Shown here: positions 25,895 to 32,192 of the stretch, piece after piece
How positions within the stretch are numbered: position 1 is the stretch's first letter
Layout: each line of letters starts with the position of its first letter
Assembly (NCBI RefSeq): GCF_947170395.1
Contig: NZ_CAMVTE010000028.1
Location: 1 to 32,192 of the forward strand
Direction: 5' to 3'
From: an uncultured Methanobrevibacter sp.
GTDB taxonomy: Archaea; Methanobacteriota; Methanobacteria; Methanobacteriales; Methanobacteriaceae
Length of the DNA stretch: 32,192 bases
Translations under genes and position numbers: made by a program
The notes under the pieces: generated by a model
Seen by the model: only the letters and a program-made list of their open reading frames with translations
Told to the model about the DNA's origin: nothing
The model's database searches: none

Positions 25895-27181
25895 TTAAAT
25901 TTTATCCAATGCCTGGTCGACATCAGCAAGGATATCTTCAATATCCTCAATACCTACTGAAAACCTAATCAAATCAGGAGTTACTCCAGTGGACAATTGC
26001 TGTTCTTCGGATAACTGGGAATGAGTGGTTGAAGCAGGATGGGTTACCAATGATTTAGCATCACCAATATTTGCCAAAAATGAAATAAGCTCAACATTTT
26101 CAATGAATTTTAATGCCCCGTCATAACCTGCCTTAAGACCGAATGATACGATTCCTCCATATCCTTTTTCAGCATACTTTTTGGCAACCTCATGGTTTGG
26201 AGAAGATTCAAGACCGGAGTAAGTCACCCAAGCAACTTTAGGATGAGCTTCAAGATGGCGTGCTACAGCCATTGCATTTGAAGCATGCCTTTCAATCCTT
26301 AACCCAAGAGTTTCCAATCCCTGAAGGAGTAAAAATGACCCAAATGGGGAAGGAACAGCACCGGTATCCCTTCCTACAACTGCTCTGATTCTTGTTGTGA
26401 AGGCTGACTGCTTAAATGTTTCGGCAAATATTAATCCGTTATAAGTTTCATCAGATTCGGAAAGTGTTGGGAATTTACCGTTCATCCAGTCAAAGTCACC
26501 CTTTTCAATGATAATTCCACCTAAAGTAGTTCCATGACCTCCGATATACTTGGTTGCAGAAGAAGCGATGATGTCTGCACCATGGTCAAACGGCCTTACA
26601 GAACCGATACCCACAGTATTATCGGCTATCAATGGGATTTGATGGGAATGTGCAATTTCAGAAATTTTATCAAAATCAGGAATATCCAATTTTGGATTTC
26701 CAATGGATTCAACATAAATTGCTTTTGTTTTATCGTTAATTGCAGCTTCAAATTCATCCGGTGACTGTGAGTCTACAAAAGTTACTGAACGACCCAATTC
26801 CTCGAGAGTATTTTCAAACAGCTCATATGTTCCGCCGTATAAGTTATCTGCTGATACGATATTGTCTCCGACCTGAGTCAGGTTTATGATTGCATAAAAA
26901 ATAGCTGCCATTCCGGAAGCGGTTGCATATGCTGCAGTTCCACCTTCAATAGCTGCCATTCTTGTCTCGAATGCCTGAGTGGTCGGATTTGTTAATCTTG
27001 TATAAATGTTTCCCCCTTCTTTAAGAGCAAACCTGTTTGCAGCCTGCTCGGGAGTGTCAAACACATAGGATGTGGTTTGATAAATTGGTGTTACCCTTGA
27101 GCCGGTTTCATCGACCTCTTCCTGGCCTGCATGAACACCTATTGTTGATATGTTTTTTTTGTTTTTGATTTCATACGCCAT
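25895..27181 (-). CDS. metY: O-acetylhomoserine sulfhydrylase
   Basis: PLP enzyme that makes homocysteine from O-acetylhomoserine (or a related ester) and sulfide. The 428-residue length and motifs fit the MetY branch of the Cys/Met metabolism family: TPIYQTTSYVFDT, YTRLTNPTTQAFE, ATASGMAAI, and the PLP lysine Lys211 in SSATKYIGGHGTTLGG. No ribosome binding site is visible and a TATAAATATT sequence lies only about 35 nt upstream, so the message may be leaderless. It is a single-gene unit with its own terminator. The acyl donor is not proven. Confidence 0.93.
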   Translation of the reverse strand: MAYEIKNKKNISTIGVHAGQEEVDETGSRVTPIYQTTSYVFDTPEQAANRFALKEGGNIYTRLTNPTTQAFETRMAAIEGGTAAYATASGMAAIFYAIINLTQVGDNIVSADNLYGGTYELFENTLEELGRSVTFVDSQSPDEFEAAINDKTKAIYVESIGNPKLDIPDFDKISEIAHSHQIPLIADNTVGIGSVRPFDHGADIIASSATKYIGGHGTTLGGIIIEKGDFDWMNGKFPTLSESDETYNGLIFAETFKQSAFTTRIRAVVGRDTGAVPSPFGSFLLLQGLETLGLRIERHASNAMAVARHLEAHPKVAWVTYSGLESSPNHEVAKKYAEKGYGGIVSFGLKAGYDGALKFIENVELISFLANIGDAKSLVTHPASTTHSQLSEEQQLSTGVTPDLIRFSVGIEDIEDILADVDQALDKI

Positions 27182-27262
27182 AATAATCAGTAATAGTTAT
27201 GTAAAATTTAATATTTATATTTGAATTAGAAAAACTGCTTTTAAAACTATAATGGCAATTCC

Positions 27263-28411
27263 CTAAAAGCCAAACAAATCCTGAGCGTCCAACATCACAT
27301 CCACAATATGAACATCAAATGGACACCTAGGCTCACAGTCCCCACATGCGATACACTCTGTTGCATTATATTTTAAATTATTATAATGCTCCTGTACGCT
27401 TGCCGGAACTTCATCATGATTTTTTGCAAGATCAAACAATTTATTCACCATTGCTATATCTATTCCTGAAGTGCATGGCTGGCAATGACCGCAATATGTG
27501 CATTGTCCTTTAAATGAATGTTTTGGTGCATTTTTTAAAGTTTCGGAATAATCCTTTTCACTGTCTCCAGCTTCACAATATTTCAAAGATTCTTCAAGCT
27601 CATCTACGGTTTTAACACCAACAAATATACTTGATACTCCCTTTTGCTCCAATGCATAGTGGATACACTGAACAGGTGTTAGAGCCACTCCGAATGGGGA
27701 TGTTTCATCCGAAAGCAGATTCCCTCCTGCAAATCCTTTCATTACAGTCAGTGCAGTTCCGTTTTTCTCACACAATTCATAAATTTCAGCCCTTTGAGGA
27801 TTCAGACCAAACATCGAATCATCATAAGCATCATCTTTTCTGTACTCTTCAATATCAGGCATTGAACCGAACATGTCAAATGCAGGATTGATTGAAAACA
27901 TTAAAAGTTCTATTTCGGGATTTTGTGCCGCCAGAAGACCAATGTCGGGATTGTGGGTACTTAATCCGATATGCTCTATTGTACCTTCCTCTTTTAGTTT
28001 ACGGACATATTCTATAAACGGACCGTTCATGATTTCATTATAATCCTCCAGCTGGTCAACATAATGAATCATACCAAAATCCAGGGTATCTATTTGAAAT
28101 CTTTCCATAAAGTCCTCAAAAGCTGGAATTACCTTATCCATATCACGAGTTCTCACGTACTGTTCGTTTTGCCAGGTTGATCCGATATGACCCTGTATAA
28201 CCCAGTTTTCACGATTGGGCTTAATGGCTCTTCCCAGATGTGAACGGACATCAGGTTCACTCATCCAGCAGTCAACGAAATTGATTCCGTTTTCCTCACA
28301 AGCCCTGATTAAGACTTCAGTATCTTCATATGGTCTTTGAACTAAAAATTCAGCTCCAAATGCGATTTCAGATACTTTAATGCCAGTGTTGCCTAACTCT
28401 CTATATCTCAT
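27263..28411 (-). CDS. aldo/keto reductase homologue with C-terminal ferredoxin domain
   Basis: A 382-residue cytoplasmic protein with an aldo/keto-reductase barrel (residues 1-290, starting MRYRELGNTGIKVSEIAFG) and a C-terminal domain with CTYCGHCQPC and CIACGDCEPRCPF for Fe-S clusters. The usual catalytic Asp is present (Asp47) and the His of the DFGMIHY motif too, but the Tyr expected a few residues after Asp47 and the Lys expected near residue 75 (here VIQGHIGS) are absent. It may therefore not be a standard carbonyl reductase. The start at 28411 is set by GAGGTAAG; the frame is open farther upstream to 28471. Physiological substrate unknown. Confidence 0.85.
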   Translation of the reverse strand: MRYRELGNTGIKVSEIAFGAEFLVQRPYEDTEVLIRACEENGINFVDCWMSEPDVRSHLGRAIKPNRENWVIQGHIGSTWQNEQYVRTRDMDKVIPAFEDFMERFQIDTLDFGMIHYVDQLEDYNEIMNGPFIEYVRKLKEEGTIEHIGLSTHNPDIGLLAAQNPEIELLMFSINPAFDMFGSMPDIEEYRKDDAYDDSMFGLNPQRAEIYELCEKNGTALTVMKGFAGGNLLSDETSPFGVALTPVQCIHYALEQKGVSSIFVGVKTVDELEESLKYCEAGDSEKDYSETLKNAPKHSFKGQCTYCGHCQPCTSGIDIAMVNKLFDLAKNHDEVPASVQEHYNNLKYNATECIACGDCEPRCPFDVHIVDVMLDAQDLFGF

Positions 28412-28494
28412 TATCTTACCTCTATATATTATTAATTCAAAACCAATACTAATATTTAAGTAAAAATTCAAAAATAATACTTAATGGTGAAAAA

Positions 28495-29091
28495 ATGAAT
28501 ATTGCAATTATCGGAGCAACCGGAAAATTTGGAAGGCTTTTTACAGCCAAACTGCTTACAAATCCAAATTACCAACTTACAGTAATTTCAAAATCTGCCA
28601 GAAACATCTATGAAGACAGCCATAGAGTCACATCAGTAAGCCTTGATGCAACTAACAAAAAAGACCTTGAAAAAGCTTTAGAAGGTCAGGATTTAGTATA
28701 CTGTGCTGTTTCAGGTTCAGACCAGGCTGCAATCGCACGCAATCTAGTTGAAATCAATCCCCAAAGAGTAATCTACATGACTGTAGTTGGAATCTACAAT
28801 GAGCTGGCTGAAGACAACGGCGGAGAATACAATGTGGATAACGAAAAGGAACAGATTCCAAACAGAAACGCTGCAGAAATTATTGAAAACAGTGATTTGG
28901 ACTACACCATCTTCAGATGCGGTTATCTGATACATGGTGATGAAGATGAATATGTAATTACCAAAAAAGGTGAAACACCTAAAGGATACATTTCCACCAT
29001 TGCATCTGTTGAAAAGATAGCTTTAGAGATTATAGAAGATAACGAAAAATATTCTCGCCAAAGCATTTCAATTACAAAAGATATGAGTTAA
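28495..29091 (+). CDS. NAD(P)-binding atypical short-chain dehydrogenase-like protein
   Basis: A 198-residue Rossmann protein with the dinucleotide motif IIGATGKFGRLFTAKLL at the N-terminus, LVYCAVSGSD after the third strand and DYTIFRCGYLIHGDED near residue 140, as in NmrA/YwnB-like atypical SDR proteins. The catalytic YxxxK of classical SDRs is not seen, so it may sense NAD(P) or have a narrow redox role. GGTGA lies 5 nt before the ATG. It diverges from the aldo/keto reductase gene and its stop directly abuts the next gene's ATG. Confidence 0.82.
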   Translation: MNIAIIGATGKFGRLFTAKLLTNPNYQLTVISKSARNIYEDSHRVTSVSLDATNKKDLEKALEGQDLVYCAVSGSDQAAIARNLVEINPQRVIYMTVVGIYNELAEDNGGEYNVDNEKEQIPNRNAAEIIENSDLDYTIFRCGYLIHGDEDEYVITKKGETPKGYISTIASVEKIALEIIEDNEKYSRQSISITKDMS

Positions 29092-30108
29092 ATGTATACA
29101 AAAGAATTCCTTTTAGATGAAATTAATGCCATAAGAGAAGAAATCGGCCATGAAAAAGTAAATATTTTCATAGAAGAAATTTACTTTGAAAATAATGAAT
29201 TATGGATTATTACAGAAGACAGACCTGATAAATCAGCCATTATTGGAAAAGGCGGTTGGGTAGTAGGAAAACTCAAAGAAAAATTAGGTCTTGACAGTAT
29301 TCACGTTGAATCCTACGGCGATTTTTTAAACAAAGAGTATAAATTAAAACTATCTCTGAAAACCATTTCAAATCTGGATTTGGATTTGACAGGATTGGAT
29401 AATTTAAAAATAGCTATCGAAAATAAGTTGGACAACATCTACAGTTTCAGTTTTGAAAAATTTTTCAGCAAAAATGAATTTGAAGAATCTGAAAATGTTG
29501 AATGTGTTGTTGCACTTTCGGGAGGAGTTGACAGCAGCTTTTCACTGATTCTGGCTAAACAGTTAGGGTTCAATCCGATTGCAGTTACCGTCGATCCGGG
29601 AACAATCATTCTTCCAAACCAATTCAAGAAAAATATCAAACTTTTAACCGACTCATTGAATATCAAACATGAATATCTTGAAGCCGACTACTCAGACATC
29701 ATCCGAGAATCATTTACAGGCAATGTTCATCCATGCGGAAGATGTTCCAAAAACACTTCCGAGCTGGTAAAGCAATATGCAAAATCAAAAGAAATACCTG
29801 TAATTGTCTTTGGTGATATGCTTGCCACCGGCAGTCAATGCATAAATTTACAGGAGGATTCATTATATCGTCTGAACCTTCCAGCAAGTTTAAGTGTTGG
29901 CAAGCAAGAAATAAAATCCTTAATCAGAAACTATGATTTGCAGACATTCAAAGGATTCGGCTGTCCGCTGCTTTATGAAGTTCACAGGAAATTCCCACAT
30001 ATGAAGAAATTTTCCATACAAAGAATATTAAGGGAAACCCGTTCGGGCGCACTTGAACCCGGCGAGGCACTTGACCTGATATGGAGTTTCTACAAAACCA
30101 AACAGTAA
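29092..30108 (+). CDS. KH-domain PP-loop ATPase, probable tRNA-modifying enzyme
   Basis: A 338-residue fusion. Residues 1-90 look like a KH RNA-binding domain with the GKGG loop at 52-55 (SAIIGKGGWVVGKLKEKLGL). Residues 135-338 are a PP-loop ATPase with ALSGGVDSSFS (SGGVDSS at 143-149) and a CxxC at 215-218 (HPCGRCSKN). PP-loop enzymes adenylate their substrate before sulfur or nitrogen transfer; with a KH domain, tRNA or rRNA modification is the natural inference. The ATG directly follows the stop of the upstream gene, so translation is probably coupled. The modification is not known. Confidence 0.82.
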   Translation: MYTKEFLLDEINAIREEIGHEKVNIFIEEIYFENNELWIITEDRPDKSAIIGKGGWVVGKLKEKLGLDSIHVESYGDFLNKEYKLKLSLKTISNLDLDLTGLDNLKIAIENKLDNIYSFSFEKFFSKNEFEESENVECVVALSGGVDSSFSLILAKQLGFNPIAVTVDPGTIILPNQFKKNIKLLTDSLNIKHEYLEADYSDIIRESFTGNVHPCGRCSKNTSELVKQYAKSKEIPVIVFGDMLATGSQCINLQEDSLYRLNLPASLSVGKQEIKSLIRNYDLQTFKGFGCPLLYEVHRKFPHMKKFSIQRILRETRSGALEPGEALDLIWSFYKTKQ

Positions 30109-30145
30109 CAAAAACTATAATAATCAGAAATCGAAATTAGATAAT

Positions 30146-30325
30146 ATGATGCAAAAAATTTGTCCCAGATGCGGTTCCAGGAATGTAAAATGGATTATCC
30201 CCCAAAACTGGTCACAGTGGGTTTGCTATGACTGCGATTATACCGGACCCATTATAGAAGGCAACCAGGATCTTGCCGAGGAGATTCATGAAAATTATGT
30301 AGAGTCTCAAAAACATGAAAAATAA
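30146..30325 (+). CDS. 59-residue zinc-ribbon protein
   Basis: A small ORF starting MMQKICPRCGSRNVKW with a second knuckle WVCYDCDYTGP, then an acidic helix ending SQKHEK. Two CxxC pairs spaced by about 18 residues form a typical rubredoxin-type zinc ribbon. It follows the KH/PP-loop gene by 37 nt on the same strand and is followed by a hairpin, so it probably ends that operon and may be its RNA-binding partner. Two tandem ATG codons exist (30146 and 30149); the choice is arbitrary, and no strong ribosome binding site is visible. Confidence 0.75.
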   Translation: MMQKICPRCGSRNVKWIIPQNWSQWVCYDCDYTGPIIEGNQDLAEEIHENYVESQKHEK

Positions 30326-30329
30326 TTTA

Positions 30330-30488
30330 TTTTAACTTTTTTATCAAAAGAAGTTAAAGGATTGAACTTGAGATATAAATAGGAGCTGAGCATTACTTAT
30401 TGAATTCATTGAGGAACAATCATTTAATAAGTTTCCTACAATATATCTCTTGTCAATCTTGCTTCTATAATCGAAGATTATATCTGCA
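30330..30488 (-). ncRNA. predicted metal-regulated small RNA
   Basis: Downstream of a TATA box at 30510-30517 the minus strand has no good ORF (longest ATG frames are 5 and 21 codons) but several hairpins: TATAATC-TTC-GATTATA at 30466-30482 near the predicted 5' end, ACTTATT pairing with AATAAGT around an inner ATTG/CAAT stem (about 30393-30432), and the 12-bp hairpin at 30331-30358 as possible terminator. Expected length is about 160 nt. Existence of a transcript is inference. Confidence 0.4.
30331..30358. terminator. bidirectional hairpin after the zinc-ribbon gene
   Basis: TTTAACTTTTTT and AAAGAAGTTAAA pair over 12 positions (one G-U) around the loop ATCA. On the plus strand it follows the zinc-ribbon stop by 5 nt. 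On the minus strand it would end the predicted small RNA starting near 30488. No long T-run follows on the plus strand. Confidence 0.5.
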
Positions 30489-30509
30489 ATAATATATTGT
30501 TTTTAAAAG

Positions 30510-30535
30510 TATATAAAGTTTAGGTATGCCTAAAC
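30510..30535 (-). promoter_or_regulatory. TATA box abutting a DtxR/IdeR-like operator
   Basis: GTTTAGGTATGCCTAAAC (30518-30535) is a palindrome with 7-bp arms. Its core TTAGGTATGCCTAA differs from the known DtxR/IdeR half-box TTAGGTTAGCCTAA at two central positions. It directly touches TTTATATA (30510-30517, minus strand), a perfect archaeal TATA box, so binding would block promoter recognition. In the plus direction TATATAAA would also serve as TATA, giving a transcript antisense to the argH 3' end. Confidence 0.6.
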
Positions 30536-30597
30536 ATTAAAATATCAAATAACATTCCCCATTTTAGAAAAATTAATTTAAAAAAAAGTAAAAAATA

Positions 30598-30616
30598 AAA
30601 GGAATTAAATTCCTTT
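30598..30616 (-). terminator. argH terminator overlapping the stop codon
   Basis: AAAGGAATT and AATTCCTTT pair perfectly over 9 bp with one central base; on the minus strand TATTTTTTAC and eight T residues follow. The argH TAA (30605-30607) lies inside the hairpin, so terminating ribosomes would cover it. Confidence 0.75.
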
Positions 30617-32026
30617 CAACTCAAATTCTTCATTTAAGAATTCTTTAATATTGTCACGAGCTATTTCAACCATTTCAGGAGCCGGACCACCCGGAACTGC
30701 TCTGATTCTAACGTTTTCAACCGGGTTTAAAGCTCTTTGAATTAAATCATCAGCCAGGTTCAGCTCATCAAAACCTAATTCAACAGCAATATCGTCAATG
30801 AATTTGGATGTGATATCCTCTTCAGCCATTTCATTAGCGGTTGCTTCGTTGACAATTCTTCCAACAATTTTGTGGGCTGTTCTGAACGGAATCTGTTTTT
30901 CACGAACCATGATGTCTGCAAGATCAGTTGCGGTTGCAAAGTTTTTGCCCGCAAGCTCAGCACATCTGTCAACCTTAAACTCAACAGACAACATCATTTT
31001 AGTCACGATTGACAATGTTTCCCTTGTTACTTTAACGGCATTCCATAAATGAGGAGTTATTTCCTGCAAATCCCTGTTATAAGTATATGGAATAGCTTTA
31101 AGAATAGTTAAAATGGTGATTAACTCACCTGTGGCAATACTTGTTTTACCTCTTGCAAGCTCAGCCACGTCAGGGTTTTTCTTTTGAGGCATAATAGAAG
31201 ATGTTGATGAATATTCATCGGCCATTTCAATAACACCAAACTCATAGGTACTCCACAAAACCAACTCTTCACAGATTTTGGCAAGTGTTGAAGACAGCGC
31301 CACCAAATCAAAGACTGTTTCTGATATGAAATCACGTGCTGAAACCCCATCCATGGAGTTTTCCAGATATGCATCAAAACCAAGCAAATCAGTAGTTAAC
31401 TGTCTGTTGATTGGAAAACTGGTGGTTGCCATTGCGGCTGAACCTAATGGGTTTAGATTTACACGTTTATAAGTGTCAGCCAAACGTTCATAGTCCCTTT
31501 TTAAAGCCTGCGCATGGGCCATTAAATGATGAGCGATAGTTATCGGTTGGGCGTGCTGCAAATGGGTAAATCCTATGAAAACATCTTCAAGATGATCTCC
31601 GGCCATTTCAACCAAACCTTCCATAAACTCCAAAATGCCAATCTGAATTTCTTCAATCATTTCCCTTAAAACCAATCTTACATCACATGCGACCTGGTCA
31701 TTACGTGATTTTGCAGTGTGCATAAATCCCGCTTCAGGACCAATTTTAGAGGTTACATAGTTTTCTATTGCCATGTGAACATCTTCAATTGTTGCATCGA
31801 ATACCAAAGCTTCGTAACCCTCTTCCTTAAGGTTGTCAAGTGCACATAAAATTTTATCAGCAATTTCAGCATCTATGATTCCCTCATGTTTCAACATGGA
31901 AGTGTGTGCAAAATTAGTTTTTATATCAGCTTCAAAAAGAAGCATGTCAGCTTCAAGAGATGAAGTATATTCGGCTGCTTCATCAGCCATTCCAGTCTTA
32001 AAACGACCATTTCTAATATTATCCAA
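30605..32026 (-). CDS. argH: argininosuccinate lyase
   Basis: Splits argininosuccinate into arginine and fumarate, the last step of arginine synthesis. The 473-residue protein has the fumarase/aspartase superfamily signature in SSIMPQKKNPDVAE near residue 280, plus HTAKSRNDQVACD and THLQHAQPITIAHH, all with the catalytic His and Ser intact. The start is TTG, preceded by GAAGGGAT at good spacing; no ATG fits the conserved N-terminus MDNIRNGRFKTGM. The stop lies inside a strong terminator, so it is the end of its transcript. Identification is secure. Confidence 0.96.
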   Translation of the reverse strand: MDNIRNGRFKTGMADEAAEYTSSLEADMLLFEADIKTNFAHTSMLKHEGIIDAEIADKILCALDNLKEEGYEALVFDATIEDVHMAIENYVTSKIGPEAGFMHTAKSRNDQVACDVRLVLREMIEEIQIGILEFMEGLVEMAGDHLEDVFIGFTHLQHAQPITIAHHLMAHAQALKRDYERLADTYKRVNLNPLGSAAMATTSFPINRQLTTDLLGFDAYLENSMDGVSARDFISETVFDLVALSSTLAKICEELVLWSTYEFGVIEMADEYSSTSSIMPQKKNPDVAELARGKTSIATGELITILTILKAIPYTYNRDLQEITPHLWNAVKVTRETLSIVTKMMLSVEFKVDRCAELAGKNFATATDLADIMVREKQIPFRTAHKIVGRIVNEATANEMAEEDITSKFIDDIAVELGFDELNLADDLIQRALNPVENVRIRAVPGGPAPEMVEIARDNIKEFLNEEFELKGI

Positions 32027-32080
32027 AGAAATCCCTTCTTAAAAATAATTAATTATAAAAATAAATAAAAAAAAGAAATT

Positions 32081-32099
32081 AAGATTTTAAAAAAATCTT
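32081..32099 (-). terminator. terminator after rps27ae
   Basis: AAGATTTT and AAAATCTT pair over 8 bp around three bases, overlapping the rps27ae stop codon; on the minus strand AATTTC and a run of eight T residues follow. It separates the ribosomal operon from argH. Confidence 0.6.
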
Positions 32100-32192
32100 A
32101 TTTTTTCATTTCAGTGTATCCGCATTTACCACAGGCAAATCTGTCACCATGGTCAGCCATGAATACACCTTCACCACAACGAGGACAAATTG
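32098..32192 (-). CDS. rps27ae: 30S ribosomal protein S27ae, C-terminal part
   Basis: The last 30 codons are in the window; the 5' end is cut off by the window edge. The visible protein [18 protein letters not shown] continues with [12 protein letters not shown], the four-cysteine zinc finger that defines archaeal and eukaryotic S27ae (S31e). It is a small-subunit ribosomal protein found in archaea and eukaryotes but not in bacteria, which supports the archaeal assignment of the window. In related genomes it follows rps24e, which would lie just outside. Confidence 0.95.
   Translation of the reverse strand, partial: ICPRCGEGVFMADHGDRFACGKCGYTEMKK

Noticed and set aside
30403-30418. 21-codon minus-strand ORF within the predicted small RNA
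   Set aside because: It has no ribosome binding site and its composition is not protein-like; the hairpins explain the region better.

Overview
This window looks like chromosome of a low-GC methanogenic archaeon of the Methanobacteriales, most likely Methanobrevibacter-like. The evidence is a methanofuran biosynthesis gene (mfnB), an archaeal-type riboflavin synthase, deoxyhypusine synthase, archaeal ribosomal protein S27ae at the right edge, a CbiMNQO cobalt importer, GGTGA-type ribosome binding sites, TTTATATA-type TATA boxes and T-rich terminators. The species assignment is inference from gene content only.

Left part (1-15.6 kb) is mostly housekeeping on the minus strand. mfnB-guaB form a pair followed by a 13-bp hairpin element. 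A five-gene operon (ribC, a family-2 glycosyltransferase, a DUF2304 membrane protein, a CCG-domain protein and a LutB-like iron-sulfur protein) follows. Next come cbiMNQO with a terminator, pyrF and a small DUF5654 membrane protein on the plus strand, an operon of an HTH-CBS regulator, deoxyhypusine synthase and a membrane protein, then hisG and a heavy-metal P1B ATPase. The ATPase diverges from a GNAT acetyltransferase over a duplicated operator/TATA cassette with four copies of a 9-bp palindrome.

Middle part (16.1-25.8 kb) is accessory. A radical SAM/SPASM enzyme lies between two tiny cysteine-rich ORFs, with overlap on one side and a coupled GTG start on the other; this is a candidate peptide-modification locus. 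It is followed by a two-gene AT-rich cassette: a 1424-residue DUF4062-NACHT-WD40-like STAND NTPase and, 12 nt downstream, a 1182-residue polymorphic beta-helix repeat protein with no visible secretion signal. This is the best candidate for an undescribed, possibly defensive, system.

Right part (25.9-32.2 kb) returns to metabolism and RNA-related genes: O-acetylhomoserine sulfhydrylase, a ferredoxin-fused aldo/keto reductase homologue with substituted catalytic residues, an NAD(P)-binding protein, a KH plus PP-loop ATPase, a small zinc ribbon, argH and the 3' end of rps27ae. Between the zinc ribbon and argH lies a gene-free stretch with a DtxR/IdeR-like palindrome abutting a perfect TATA box and hairpins on the minus strand, suggesting a metal-regulated small RNA. 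No tRNA, rRNA, insertion sequence or CRISPR array was seen.
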